Assembly: GCF_003853645.1 (NCBI RefSeq)
Contig: NZ_QTPO01000023.1
Coordinates: 60,148-124,147, forward strand
Length of the DNA stretch: 64,000 bases
Source: Burkholderia sp. Bp9143
Lineage (GTDB): Bacteria > Pseudomonadota > Gammaproteobacteria > Burkholderiales > Burkholderiaceae
Direction of reading: 5' to 3'
The translations under genes were made by a program, and so were the position numbers. Positions within the stretch are counted from its first letter, which is position 1, and every line of letters begins with the position of its first letter. The notes beneath the pieces were generated by a model. It was not told where the DNA came from. It saw only the letters and a list, made by a program, of their open reading frames with translations, and made no database searches. This document shows, one piece after another, positions 36,878 through 46,245 of the stretch.

Positions 36878-37294
36878 CTAGCTGCCCTGCTTGTAGTTGT
36901 TCAGCGCGTATCCGCGATCGCGGTAGAAACGGTAGCGGTCGCGGCCCGCGGCCAGTTCGTCCGGCGCATTGCCGACCACCTCGAGCAGGCGCTCGAAGCG
37001 GGCGAACTGCGCGGGCACGGCAGCGCCCAGGTTCAGCAGCACATGGTGGTGCGGCGCCTGGTCGAGATCGGCGGTCAGCAGGATCGGCGTGCCGGCCGCG
37101 TGCGCGCTGTCGACGCCGCAGTGCGGGATGAAATCGAGCGGCGAGAACGTCCAGAGCCGCTCGTCGAGCGCGCGCAGGCGCGCGGGTTCCGCGAGCACGA
37201 CGACCGGCTGCCCGGCCTGGTAGGCCTTGCGCAGCAGCCGGCACGCGTACGCGAGCGAATCGCCGACGTTCGAATGGAAATCGATTCGCGTCAT
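36878..37294 (-). CDS. holC: DNA polymerase III subunit chi
   Basis: A 138-residue clamp-loader accessory protein that links the replisome to single-strand-binding protein. It begins RIDFHSNVGDSLAYACRLLRKAYQAGQPVVVL, continues with ERLWTFSPLDFIPHC and ends in the YRDRGYALNNYKQ region, all typical for chi. The pepA-holC order is common in proteobacteria. It starts 34 bp after pepA ends. Confidence 0.95.
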   Translation of the reverse strand: MTRIDFHSNVGDSLAYACRLLRKAYQAGQPVVVLAEPARLRALDERLWTFSPLDFIPHCGVDSAHAAGTPILLTADLDQAPHHHVLLNLGAAVPAQFARFERLLEVVGNAPDELAAGRDRYRFYRDRGYALNNYKQGS

Positions 37295-37328
37295 TGCCCG
37301 CGTACCCGCATCGTCGTGAGATCTGCCA

Positions 37329-38840
37329 TCACTGGCCGGCGCGGTCGATCAGGAACTGCGCGAGCAGCGGCACCGGACGGCCGGTCGCACCCTTCGCCGC
37401 GCCGCCCTTCCACGCGGTGCCGGCGATGTCCAGGTGTGCCCACGGATAGCTTTCCGTGAAGCGCGACAGGAAGCACGCCGCCGTCACCGCACCGGCCGGA
37501 CGCCCGCCGATGTTCGCGACATCCGCGAAATTCGACTTCAGCTGATCCTGGTACTCGTCGTCGAGCGGCATGCGCCACGCCGGATCGTTCGCTTCGCGCG
37601 ATGCGTCGAGCAGTTCGCCCGCGAGTGCGTCGTCCTTCGAGAACAGGCCGCTGTTGTGGCCGCCGAGCGCGATCACGCACGCGCCCGTCAGCGTCGCCAC
37701 GTCGATCACGGCGGCCGGCTTGAAGCGTTCCGCATAAGTGAGCGCGTCGCACAGGATCAGGCGACCCTCGGCGTCGGTGTTGAGCACCTCGATCGTCAGC
37801 CCCTTCATGCTGGTGACGATGTCGCCCGGCTTCGTCGCGTTGCCGCCCGGCATGTTCTCGCAGGTCGGCACGATCGCGACGACGTTGATCTTCAGGCCCA
37901 TTTCGGCGACCGCACGCATCGTGCCGAGCACCGAACCCGCGCCGCACATGTCGTACTTCATCTCGTCCATGCCCTCGCCCGGCTTCAGCGAGATGCCGCC
38001 CGTGTCGAACGTGATGCCCTTGCCGACCAGCACGACCGGCGCGGCCTTCGCGGCGGCGCCCTGGTAGTGCAGCACGATGAACTGCGGCGGCTCGACCGAC
38101 GCGCGCGCGACCGACAGGAACGATCCCATCTTGAGCGCCTGGATCTGCTTCAGGCCGAGCACCTCGGCCTTCAGACCCCAATCCTTCGCGATCTTCTTCG
38201 CGGTATTGCCGAGATAGGTCGGCGTGCACACGTTGCCGGGCAGGTTGCCCAGGTCGCGCGTGAGGTCCATCCCGTTCGCCAGCGCGACGGCCTGCTTGAC
38301 CGCCAGCTTCGCCGCCTTTTCATCGGCCGGATCGACGCTGAACACGACGCGCTTGAGCACGTGCGACGCCGGTTCCGGCTTGCTCTTCATCTGCGTGAAG
38401 CGGTAGGTCTCGTTGCGCAGCGCGAGGATCGCCGCACGCACGCCCCAGTCGGAGCCGCGCTCGTCGACCGGCAGCTGCGCGAGCGTGAACGTGACCTGGA
38501 CGACCTTGGTCGCCAGCAGCGCGCGCCACGCGGCCGTCACTGCGTCGTTGTAGGCCTTCTGATTGAAAGCATCCTGCTTGCCGAGGCCGACGAGCAGCAC
38601 GCGCGACGCGCCGATGCCCGATACTTCGTGCAGGAACAGCGTCTTGCCGCGCTTGCCGTCCATGTCGCCAGCCTTCACCACGCGCGAGATCAGTCCCTTG
38701 GTGGCCGTGTCGATGTCGAGCGCCGCACCCGAGAGGGTCTGCGCCTCGAAGATGCCGAGCACGATGCAGTCGGACTTCCCGGTCAGGAACCCCTTGGCCT
38801 CGCCTTTGCTCCAATCACAGCCTTTTATGCTAAAGTCCAT
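37329..38840 (-). CDS. pepA: Leucyl aminopeptidase (M17 family)
   Basis: A 503-residue cytosolic aminopeptidase A. The C-terminal catalytic domain shows [16 protein letters not shown] with the metal ligands, [12 protein letters not shown], and the family signature NTDAEGRL at 354-361. In some bacteria PepA also binds DNA in site-specific recombination and pyrimidine control, which is not testable here. The start [10 protein letters not shown] at 38840 is divergent from lptF. Confidence 0.97.
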   Translation of the reverse strand: MDFSIKGCDWSKGEAKGFLTGKSDCIVLGIFEAQTLSGAALDIDTATKGLISRVVKAGDMDGKRGKTLFLHEVSGIGASRVLLVGLGKQDAFNQKAYNDAVTAAWRALLATKVVQVTFTLAQLPVDERGSDWGVRAAILALRNETYRFTQMKSKPEPASHVLKRVVFSVDPADEKAAKLAVKQAVALANGMDLTRDLGNLPGNVCTPTYLGNTAKKIAKDWGLKAEVLGLKQIQALKMGSFLSVARASVEPPQFIVLHYQGAAAKAAPVVLVGKGITFDTGGISLKPGEGMDEMKYDMCGAGSVLGTMRAVAEMGLKINVVAIVPTCENMPGGNATKPGDIVTSMKGLTIEVLNTDAEGRLILCDALTYAERFKPAAVIDVATLTGACVIALGGHNSGLFSKDDALAGELLDASREANDPAWRMPLDDEYQDQLKSNFADVANIGGRPAGAVTAACFLSRFTESYPWAHLDIAGTAWKGGAAKGATGRPVPLLAQFLIDRAGQ

Positions 38841-38962
38841 CGCGCTTGTCCTCGGATAAAATCTGGGCTAAGGATGAAAGCCGCAATTATCCGCTATTTT
38901 TCCCGTGGCGGCGCGAGCGCTCCACCACGCGTGCGCAGCCTCCCGCCCTCTTCTCATCAAGA

Positions 38963-40054
38963 ATGATCTTCGAACGCTCCCTCCAGCGCGAGCTTGCGTA
39001 TACGGCTGGCGCCGTGTTCATGGTGCTGCTCACGATCATGCTCACGACGATGATGATCCGCATCGTCGGCTATGCCGCGTCCGGTGAAATCGACCCGCGA
39101 GACGTGCTCGTGCTGATCGGCCTGACCGTGATCGGCTATCTCGCCGTGATGCTCGTCGTCACGCTGTTCGTGTCGATCCTGTTCGTGCTGACCCGGTGGT
39201 ACCGGGACTCCGAAATGGTGGTCTGGCTTGCATCCGGCGTGAGCCTCACGCGCCTGATCAAGCCGATCGGCGTGTTCGCCACGCCGATCATCCTGCTGAT
39301 CGCGTTCTTCGCGTTCGTCGGCTGGCCGTGGTCGAACCAGCAGAGCAAGATGATCAAGGCGCGCTTCCAGCAGCGCGACGAGATCTCGCTGCTCGCGCCG
39401 GGCCAGTTCCGCGAATCGGCCTCGAACCATCGCGTGTTCTTCATCGAGAAGATGTCGCCGGACCAGAGCAAGGTGCAGAACGTGTTCGTCACGTCGACCG
39501 AGAACGGCAAGGTCAATGTCGTCGTGTCGCACACGGGCCATACCGAAACCCGGGACGGCGATCGCTTCGTCGTACTGGAAGACGGCCGCCGCTACGACGG
39601 TACGCCCGGCCAACCGAACTTCAAGATCATGGAGTTCCAGCGCTACGGCGTGAAGATCACCAGCACCCCGGTCACCAACGTGCCGACCACCAACAGCACG
39701 CCGACGCCCGATCTGCTGCGCAACCCGACGCGCGACAACCTCGCGGAATTCGCGTGGCGCGCGGGGCTGCCGCTGATCGCGATCAACCTGATGGTGCTCG
39801 GCATTCCGCTTTCGTACCAGAACCCGCGCCGCAGCCGCACGATCAACCTCGTGATGGCCGTGCTGATCTACCTGACGTACTCGAACCTGCTGAACGTCGT
39901 GCAGGCGCAGATCGAGCAGGGCAAGATGTCGTTCGGCGTCGGCCTCGTCGGCCTGCACCTGGTCGTCGCGGTGATCGTCGCGTTCATCTTCTGGTTGCGC
40001 GTGCGCAATCGTCCGCTGTTTACACGCGCGCTGTTCGGCCGCTCGGGAGCATGA
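38963..40054 (+). CDS. lptF: LPS export ABC transporter permease LptF
   Basis: A 363-residue inner-membrane permease of the LptB2FG complex that extracts lipopolysaccharide for transport to the outer membrane. Six spans are arranged three before and three after a periplasmic beta-jellyroll domain (about 130-265). The start is the ATG at 38963 (MIFERSLQRELAY). The frame is open further upstream through the pepA promoter, which is rejected. lptG starts 3 bp after its stop. Confidence 0.96.
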   Translation: MIFERSLQRELAYTAGAVFMVLLTIMLTTMMIRIVGYAASGEIDPRDVLVLIGLTVIGYLAVMLVVTLFVSILFVLTRWYRDSEMVVWLASGVSLTRLIKPIGVFATPIILLIAFFAFVGWPWSNQQSKMIKARFQQRDEISLLAPGQFRESASNHRVFFIEKMSPDQSKVQNVFVTSTENGKVNVVVSHTGHTETRDGDRFVVLEDGRRYDGTPGQPNFKIMEFQRYGVKITSTPVTNVPTTNSTPTPDLLRNPTRDNLAEFAWRAGLPLIAINLMVLGIPLSYQNPRRSRTINLVMAVLIYLTYSNLLNVVQAQIEQGKMSFGVGLVGLHLVVAVIVAFIFWLRVRNRPLFTRALFGRSGA

Positions 40055-40057
40055 TCG

Positions 40058-41206
40058 ATGCGGCTCTATGAAAAATACTTCGCGCGACAGATCTACGTCA
40101 CGTTCGTCTTCATCCTGTTCGCGTTCTCGGGCCTGTTCTTCTTCTTCGACCTGATCAGCGAACTGAACTCGGTCGGGCACGGCAACTACAAGTTCGGCTA
40201 CGCGGTGCTGCGCGTCGCGCTGCAAGCTCCGTCGCGCTTCTACGAGATCATCCCGGTCGCCGCGCTGATCAGCGCGATCTACGTGTTCGCGCAAATGGCC
40301 GCGAACTCGGAATTCACGATCTTCCGCGTGTCGGGCCTCGCGACCAACCAGGCGCTGCGCTCGCTGCTGAAGATCGGCATTCCGCTCGTGATCATCACCT
40401 ACCTGATCGGCGAGTTCGTCGGCCCGTACGCCGACCAGCTGTCCGAACGCGTGCGGCTGCAGGCGCTCGGCGCGTCGGTGTCGTCGAACTTCCAGTCCGG
40501 CGTGTGGGTGAAGGACACGCTCGCGGCACGCGAGAACGGCGATCAGGTCACGCGCTTCGTCAACGTCGGCAGCCTGTCGCCCGACTCGACGATCAGCAAC
40601 GTGCGCATCTACGAGTTCGACTCGAAATTCCAGCTGCAGAACGTGCGGATCGCGCAGACGGGCCGCTACGAGCCGCCCGGCCACTGGCTGCTCAAGGGTG
40701 TCACGGAAACCGAACTGACGCCGATCAAGCCGATCAGCGGCGCACCGGCCGACGCGCTGAACCCCGTGTACCGGTCGCAGCAAGTGACACTGCCCGAATA
40801 CCGGCTGCGCTCGGACCTGACGCCGCAGATCCTGTCGGTGCTGCTCGTGTCGCCGGAACGGATGTCGATCATCAACCTGTTCCGCTACATCCAGCACTTG
40901 CGCGAAAACCAGCAGGACACGCAGCGCTACGACATCGCGCTGTGGCGCAAGCTGCTTTACCCGTTCGCAGTGTTCGTGATGCTCGTGCTGTCACTGCCGT
41001 TCGCGTACCTGCACACGCGTGCCGGCGTGGTCGGCGTGAAGGTGTTCGGCGGCATCATGCTCGGCATGAGCTTCCAGCTGCTCAACACGCTGTTCTCGCA
41101 CATCGGCACGCTGAACACGTGGCCCGCGCCGCTGACCGCGGCGACGCCGGGCCTCATCTATCTCGCGCTCGGCCTGTTCGCGCTCAAGTGGGTCGACCGG
41201 CACTGA
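40058..41206 (+). CDS. lptG: LPS export ABC transporter permease LptG
   Basis: A 382-residue partner of LptF with the same three-plus-three membrane layout and central periplasmic domain. It begins RLYEKYFARQIYVTFVFILFAFSGLFFFFDL and ends with a final span and KWVDRH. The two permeases pass LPS to LptC and LptA. The gene is in the same operon as lptF, with only three bases between. Confidence 0.96.
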   Translation: MRLYEKYFARQIYVTFVFILFAFSGLFFFFDLISELNSVGHGNYKFGYAVLRVALQAPSRFYEIIPVAALISAIYVFAQMAANSEFTIFRVSGLATNQALRSLLKIGIPLVIITYLIGEFVGPYADQLSERVRLQALGASVSSNFQSGVWVKDTLAARENGDQVTRFVNVGSLSPDSTISNVRIYEFDSKFQLQNVRIAQTGRYEPPGHWLLKGVTETELTPIKPISGAPADALNPVYRSQQVTLPEYRLRSDLTPQILSVLLVSPERMSIINLFRYIQHLRENQQDTQRYDIALWRKLLYPFAVFVMLVLSLPFAYLHTRAGVVGVKVFGGIMLGMSFQLLNTLFSHIGTLNTWPAPLTAATPGLIYLALGLFALKWVDRH

Positions 41207-41231
41207 GCGCCGTCACGACGGAGGCTTCGAC

Positions 41232-41615
41232 ATGAGTTCGCACGGCATCGTCCTGTTCGGCCACGGCGCACGCGATCCGCGCTGGGCCGAGCCGTTCGCG
41301 CGGCTCGCCGCGCGGTTGCGCGGGGCCGGCTCCCCTGCCCCGCACGTATCGCTCGCGTTTCTCGAACTGATGACGCCGTCGCTCGATACGGCCGTCGCCG
41401 CGCAGGTCGCGGCCGGCTGCACGCGCATCACCGTGGTGCCCGTGTTCTTCGGTCAGGGCGGGCACGTCCGCCGCGACCTGCCGCAGCTCGTCGACGCGTG
41501 CCGAGCCACGCATCCGGGCATCGAGATTCGTTGCGCGACGGCCGTCGGTGAAGACGACGGCGTACTCGATGCGATCGCGCGCTACTGCATCGACCAGGTC
41601 GGCCGCGACGCGTAA
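41232..41615 (+). CDS. cbiX: Sirohydrochlorin chelatase-like protein (CbiX/SirB short form)
   Basis: A 127-residue single-domain chelatase. GIVLFGHGARDPRWAEPF carries the N-terminal metal histidine (H11), and VVPVFFGQGGHVRRDLP carries a second. It would insert iron (siroheme) or cobalt into sirohydrochlorin. It converges on cobA and lies beside the sulfite reductase operon, so ferrochelation for siroheme is the simplest reading, with a cobalamin role also possible. GGAGG precedes the ATG. Confidence 0.9.
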   Translation: MSSHGIVLFGHGARDPRWAEPFARLAARLRGAGSPAPHVSLAFLELMTPSLDTAVAAQVAAGCTRITVVPVFFGQGGHVRRDLPQLVDACRATHPGIEIRCATAVGEDDGVLDAIARYCIDQVGRDA

Positions 41616-41635
41616 GCGAATTGGCGGGCCCGAAC

Positions 41636-41672
41636 AAAAAAGCGCCGGCTTCCGAAGAAGCCGGCGCTTTTC
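41636..41672. terminator. Bidirectional terminator between cbiX-like gene and cobA
   Basis: An 11-bp stem (AGCGCCGGCTT / AAGCCGGCGCT) is flanked by an A run on one side and TTTTC on the other, between convergent genes. Confidence 0.9.
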
Positions 41673-41733
41673 ATTTGGCCCGCGGACCGACGGCAATCGA
41701 CGCATCGCTTGCCGCCAGGACCGCTACCGAGAC

Positions 41734-42483
41734 TCAAGCGGCACTGCGCAACGTATCACCCTCTTTCGCGAGCCGCACACGTTCGGCGAACGCATCGCCG
41801 ATCATCAGCAGGCTCGGCTCCGCCGGATCGAGCCACGCCTGCGCACCACCCGCCGCCATCTGCGCGAGCGTCAGCGTCAGCGTGCGCTCGCGCGCGGTGC
41901 TGCAGGCCTCGACGATCGCCACCGGCGTCGCGGGCGCACGGCCCGCGTCGATCAGTTCCTGCGCGATGCCCGGCGCGCTGTCGCGGCCCATGTAGTAGAC
42001 GATCGAATCGGCGCGCGCGGCCTCGCGAATCTCGTCGCTGCCCGGTGCTCGGCTGTGCGTCGCGAACGCGACACTGCGCGATACGCCGCGCAACGTCAGC
42101 GAGCGCTTCAGCGCCGCCGCACCGGCCAGCGCCGCGGTGATGCCCGGCACGACCTCGTAGTCGATGCCGGCCGCCTCCAGCGCGCGCATTTCCTCTTCGG
42201 CGCGACCGAACAGCATCGGGTCGCCGCCCTTCAGACGCACGACGCACGCATGCTCGCGCGCCGCGTCGACGATCTGCTTGTTGATGAAGTGCTGCGCGGT
42301 CGAACGCTGCCCACAACGCTTGCCGACCGCGATCTTCCGCGCGTTCGGCGCGTAATCGAGCATCGCCGGCTCGACGAGCGCATCGTGCAGCACGACGTCG
42401 GCTTGCTCGAGCAGCCGCGCGCCACGCACCGTGATGAGGTCCGCCGCGCCCGGCCCCGCTCCGATCAGATACACCTTGCTCAT
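41734..42483 (-). CDS. cobA: Uroporphyrinogen-III C-methyltransferase
   Basis: A 249-residue SAM-dependent enzyme that makes precorrin-2, the branch point to siroheme and cobalamin. GAGPGAADLITVRG near the start binds SAM. ALVEPAMLDYAP and VRLKGGDPMLFGRAEEE are signature motifs, and EVVPGITAALAGAAAL follows. As the last gene of the cys operon it supplies siroheme precursor to CysI. It lacks the N-terminal CysG dehydrogenase/chelatase domain, which the neighbouring CbiX-type protein may partly replace. Confidence 0.96.
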   Translation of the reverse strand: MSKVYLIGAGPGAADLITVRGARLLEQADVVLHDALVEPAMLDYAPNARKIAVGKRCGQRSTAQHFINKQIVDAAREHACVVRLKGGDPMLFGRAEEEMRALEAAGIDYEVVPGITAALAGAAALKRSLTLRGVSRSVAFATHSRAPGSDEIREAARADSIVYYMGRDSAPGIAQELIDAGRAPATPVAIVEACSTARERTLTLTLAQMAAGGAQAWLDPAEPSLLMIGDAFAERVRLAKEGDTLRSAA

Positions 42484-42560
42484 GTTTGTCGCTTCGCTTG
42501 TCCTGCTCGTGCGGACGGCGGCCGGCTCCGCGCCGCCGCGAGGGCGGCGCTGAACGCCGG

Positions 42561-43877
42561 TTACGCCGAGAACGCCCGAATCATGCCGGCGGCGACCGTG
42601 TGGTGCGTCGCCTCGTCGATCAGCACGAACGCGCCCGTGCCCGGGTGCGCGTCGTAGGTATCGCAGACGATCGGCTTCTGCAGCGTCAGCGCGACGCGGC
42701 CGATGTCGTTCATCTTCAGTTCCTGGCGGTCGGTCGCGTGCGACAGCGTATGCACGTCGAGCACTTCCTTGACCGCGCCGATCTTCGCGAACACCGTGCT
42801 CGTGGTCTGCTTCAGCAGGTACTTGCGCTGCGGCGACAGCGGCGTCTCGTCGAACCAGCACAGGTCGGCCTCGAGCTTCTTCGCCGGCTCGACCGGCTCG
42901 CCGGTCGTGACGAACATGTCGCCGCGCGACACGTCGACATCCTCTTCGAGGCGAATCGTCACCGTCTGGCCCGCGAACGCGTGCGCGACGGACGCGGTGC
43001 CGCCCGGCACCGGTGCGACGATCTCGGCGATCGTCGCGGTGCGGTTCGACGGCAACACGACGATTGCGTCGCCGACCTTCACCTCGCCCGATTCGATCCG
43101 GCCCATGTAGCCGCGGAAATCGTCGGCCGAGCTGCCGTCCTGGCGTGCGACCCACTGCACCGGGAAGCGCAGCGCGTCATGCGCCTGCGTCTCGACCGGC
43201 AGCGATTCGAGCACATCGAGCAGCGGCTCGCCCGCGTACCACGGCATGCGCTCGCTCGCTCCGACGATGTTGTCGCCCTTCAGCGCCGACACCGGCACGA
43301 AACGCACGTCTTTCAGGCCGAGCTGCTTCGCGAGCGCGACGTACGCGTCGCGAATCTCGTTGAAGCGTGCTTCACTGTAGTCGACGAGGTCCATCTTGTT
43401 GATCGCGACGATCACGTGCTGCAGCGCGAGCAGCTTCACGATCGCGCTGTGGCGCTTCGTTTGCGGCAGCAGTTCCGCGACGCCGTTCTCGATCGTCACG
43501 CGCGTCGCGTCGACCAGGATGATCGCCGCATGCGCGGTCGATGCGCCCGTCACCATGTTGCGCGTGTACTGCTCGTGGCCCGGCGTGTCGGCGATGATGA
43601 ACTTGCGCTTCGCGGTCGCGAAATAGCGGTAGGCGACGTCGATCGTGATGCCCTGCTCGCGCTCGGCCTCGAGCCCGTCCGTCAGCAGCGCGAGGTCGAT
43701 CTCGTCGCCGACCGTGCGCTTGTTCTTCGCGCGCGACAGCGCGGACAGCTGGTCGGACAGCACGGCCTTGCTGTCGTACAGCAGGCGGCCGATCAGCGTG
43801 CTCTTGCCGTCGTCGACGCTGCCCGCGGTGATGAAGCGCAACACGCCGAGGTCTTCGGTGTTCTCGATGATGCTCAT
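42561..43877 (-). CDS. cysN: Sulfate adenylyltransferase subunit 1 (GTPase)
   Basis: A 438-residue translation-factor-like GTPase that drives APS formation by CysD. G1 is GSVDDGKST (19-27), G3 is DTPGHEQYTRNM and G4 is NKMDLVD. It ends shortly after the third barrel domain (DEATHHTVAAGMIRAF). There is no C-terminal APS kinase (CysC) domain, which fits reduction of APS directly by the CysH in this operon. It lies 22 bp after cysD. Confidence 0.97.
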   Translation of the reverse strand: MSIIENTEDLGVLRFITAGSVDDGKSTLIGRLLYDSKAVLSDQLSALSRAKNKRTVGDEIDLALLTDGLEAEREQGITIDVAYRYFATAKRKFIIADTPGHEQYTRNMVTGASTAHAAIILVDATRVTIENGVAELLPQTKRHSAIVKLLALQHVIVAINKMDLVDYSEARFNEIRDAYVALAKQLGLKDVRFVPVSALKGDNIVGASERMPWYAGEPLLDVLESLPVETQAHDALRFPVQWVARQDGSSADDFRGYMGRIESGEVKVGDAIVVLPSNRTATIAEIVAPVPGGTASVAHAFAGQTVTIRLEEDVDVSRGDMFVTTGEPVEPAKKLEADLCWFDETPLSPQRKYLLKQTTSTVFAKIGAVKEVLDVHTLSHATDRQELKMNDIGRVALTLQKPIVCDTYDAHPGTGAFVLIDEATHHTVAAGMIRAFSA

Positions 43878-43899
43878 GATGTGAATGTCCTCGTGTGCT

Positions 43900-44862
43900 T
43901 CAGAAATAACCTTGCTTCTTGCGCTGTTCCATCGCGGCTTCGGATGCCTGGTCGTCCATCCGGGTCGCGCCGCGTTCGGTGATCTCGGTCACCGCCGTCT
44001 CGGCGATGATCTTCTCGACGTCGTCCGCGTCGCTCTCGACCGGGCACGTGCAGCTGATGTCGCCGACCGTGCGGAAGCGCACCTGCGCGAGTTCGCTCGT
44101 CTCGCCGTCACGCATCGGCGTGAGCGGCGTGACCGGCACGAGCAGCCCGTTGCGGCGCACGATCTCGCGCTGGTGCGCGTAGTAGATCGACGGCAGTTCG
44201 AGGTTCTCGCGCGCGATGTACTGCCACACGTCGAGTTCGGTCCAGTTCGAGATCGGGAACACGCGCAGGTGCTCGCCCTTGTGCAGGCGCGCGTTGTACA
44301 GGCTCCACAATTCCGGGCGCTGCGCCTTCGGATCCCACTGGCCGAATTCGTCGCGGAACGAGAAGATCCGCTCCTTTGCACGCGCCTTTTCTTCGTCACG
44401 GCGCGCGCCGCCGATCAGCGCCGTGTAGCCGTGCTGTTCGATCGTTTCGAGCAGCGTGACGGCCTGCGCGGCGTTGCGCGAATCGGTCTCGCGGCGCAGC
44501 ACGACCGTGCCGCGCTTGATCGAATCCTCGACGTGGCCGACCACCAGCTCGGCCCCGAGCTCTTGCGCACGGCGGTCGCGGAAATCGATCACTTCCGCGT
44601 AGTTGTGGCCCGTGTCGATGTGCACGAGCGGGAACGGCAGCGTCGTCTTGCGGTTCGCGCCGAGGCCGAATGCCTTCAGCGCGAGGTGCAGCACGACGAC
44701 CGAGTCTTTGCCGCCCGAGAACAACAGCGCCGGCTTGCTGCACTCGGCAACGAGTTCGCGCAGGATGTGGATCGACTCGGCTTCGAGCCAGTCGAGATGG
44801 CCCATGCGGTCGTCGGAACCGGTGGGCGGGGCAAAGGCGGATTGCTCGAGCGTCGTGCTCAT
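43900..44862 (-). CDS. cysD: Sulfate adenylyltransferase subunit 2
   Basis: A 320-residue PP-loop ATPase that forms APS from ATP and sulfate. The PP motif SGGKDS lies at 49-54. HIDTGHNYAEVIDFRDRRA and GGARRDEEKARAKERIFSF are conserved. The ATG at 44862 (MSTTLEQSAF) has a GAAGAGAAGGA-type site upstream. The longer frame to 44916 is intergenic. It works as a complex with CysN, encoded next. Confidence 0.97.
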   Translation of the reverse strand: MSTTLEQSAFAPPTGSDDRMGHLDWLEAESIHILRELVAECSKPALLFSGGKDSVVVLHLALKAFGLGANRKTTLPFPLVHIDTGHNYAEVIDFRDRRAQELGAELVVGHVEDSIKRGTVVLRRETDSRNAAQAVTLLETIEQHGYTALIGGARRDEEKARAKERIFSFRDEFGQWDPKAQRPELWSLYNARLHKGEHLRVFPISNWTELDVWQYIARENLELPSIYYAHQREIVRRNGLLVPVTPLTPMRDGETSELAQVRFRTVGDISCTCPVESDADDVEKIIAETAVTEITERGATRMDDQASEAAMEQRKKQGYF

Positions 44863-44937
44863 GATTTCAGTCCTTCTCTTCTGGGTTCGTGCCGCCCGCT
44901 GTCGCAGGCGGCACAAGATTCGGTTTCTTGTCGGCTT

Positions 44938-45681
44938 TCAGTGCGCGGCGCCGGCGTCGGCAACTGCGGGAATCGGGGTGATCGTGATGTGCAGCCCGCA
45001 TTCCTTCGTGTCGCGCGACTCCCACCACCAGCGGCCCGCCCGGCTGTCCTCGCCGGGGCGGATCGCACGCGTGCAGGGCTCGCAGCCGATGCTCGGGTAG
45101 CCGCGCGCGTGCAGCGGGTTGACCGGCACGTCGAACGCCTTAAGGTACGCCCACACGTCGGCTTCCGTCCAGTCGGCGAGCGGGTTGTACTTCGCGATCC
45201 CGCGCGCTTCGTCCTGTTCTGCCTCGTGCAACTCCGCACGCGTCACCGACTGCTCGCGGCGCTGGCCCGTGACCCACGCGCCGACGTCGGCCAGCGCGCG
45301 GTTCAGCGGCTCGACCTTGCGAATGTGGCAGCACGACTTGCGCAGCTCGACGCTTTCGTAGAACGCATTCAGGCCGTGCTCGGCGACGTACTGGTCGACC
45401 GCGTCCTGCTGCGGGTGAAACTGCTCGATCTCGTAGCCGTAGCGCTCGCGCACGCGGTCGATCATGCCCAGCGTTTCCGCGTGCAGGCGGCCGGTGTTCA
45501 GCGAGAAGATGCCGATCGACACGCCCTTCGACAGGATCGCATGCGTGAGCAGCATGTCTTCCGCGGCGAGGCTGCTCGCGAACTTCACCTTCTCGTGGCT
45601 CGCGCCGATCTGCGCAAGCAGCGCATCGAGGCGCTCGACCTTCGCGGCCAGTTCCGGCGTCAGTGCGGTCGCGGTGCTCAT
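44938..45681 (-). CDS. cysH: Adenylyl-sulfate (APS) reductase, [4Fe-4S] type
   Basis: A 247-residue thioredoxin- or glutathione-linked reductase producing sulfite. The Fe-S ligands that mark APS rather than PAPS reductases are present: C117-C118 (KSCCHIRK) and C200-x-x-C203 (GCEPCTR). The catalytic cysteine is C228 in the C-terminal KECGLH. SLAAEDMLLTHAI and the FSLNTGRLHAET substrate loop precede them. The start overlaps the DUF934 stop by 4 bp. Confidence 0.95.
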   Translation of the reverse strand: MSTATALTPELAAKVERLDALLAQIGASHEKVKFASSLAAEDMLLTHAILSKGVSIGIFSLNTGRLHAETLGMIDRVRERYGYEIEQFHPQQDAVDQYVAEHGLNAFYESVELRKSCCHIRKVEPLNRALADVGAWVTGQRREQSVTRAELHEAEQDEARGIAKYNPLADWTEADVWAYLKAFDVPVNPLHARGYPSIGCEPCTRAIRPGEDSRAGRWWWESRDTKECGLHITITPIPAVADAGAAH

Positions 45682-46220
45682 GCGCTCACCTTGGCGTCGG
45701 GCGCAGCGGCGCGGCGGCGGAACAGCGGAGCCGGCTCGTCGAACGCGCCCTGGTAACGCTGCGTGAATTCGCCGAACGCGTTCAGCGCGTCGTGGATGTC
45801 CTTGTCGGCACGCACCGCGAACGCGTCGAAGCCGCAACGCGACATGTACAGCAGCTGGTCGCGCAGCACGTCGCCGATCGCGCGCAGCTCGCCGGTCCAG
45901 CCGTGGCGCTCGCGCAGCAGGCGCGCGATGCTGTAGCCGCGACCGTCCGCGAAGCGCGGGAAATCGACGGCGATCAGCGAGATCGCACCGAAGTCGGCCA
46001 CGAGATCGGCCGGCTCGCTGTCCGGCGCGAACCACACGCCGAGTTCGTCCTTCGTCTTCGCGGCGACGAGCGCCGCGCGCTCGGCCTGCCACAGGGTGAA
46101 CGGCACCAGCACCTTGCCGGCCGGCAATGCGTCGACCGCGGGCAGCGCACCGTCTTCCGCCGCGCGCACGACCTGCCATGCGTCGTCGATCACTGCGCGG
46201 TTCTTGATAATCGAAGCCAT
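45678..46220 (-). CDS. DUF934 family protein in sulfite reductase operon
   Basis: A 180-residue protein (MASIIKNRAVIDDAW) of a family that nearly always sits between cysI-type genes and cysH in beta- and gamma-proteobacteria. Conserved pieces include DFPRFADGRGYSIARLLRERHG and GDVLRDQLLYMSRCGFDAF. It is annotated in databases as an oxidoreductase-like or sulfite-reductase-associated protein without a proven activity. The ATG at 46220 is preferred to a TTG two codons upstream. It is coupled to cysH. Confidence 0.9.
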   Translation of the reverse strand: MASIIKNRAVIDDAWQVVRAAEDGALPAVDALPAGKVLVPFTLWQAERAALVAAKTKDELGVWFAPDSEPADLVADFGAISLIAVDFPRFADGRGYSIARLLRERHGWTGELRAIGDVLRDQLLYMSRCGFDAFAVRADKDIHDALNAFGEFTQRYQGAFDEPAPLFRRRAAAPDAKVSA

Positions 46221-46245
46221 CTGCAAATTCCTTCTACCCGGTTGG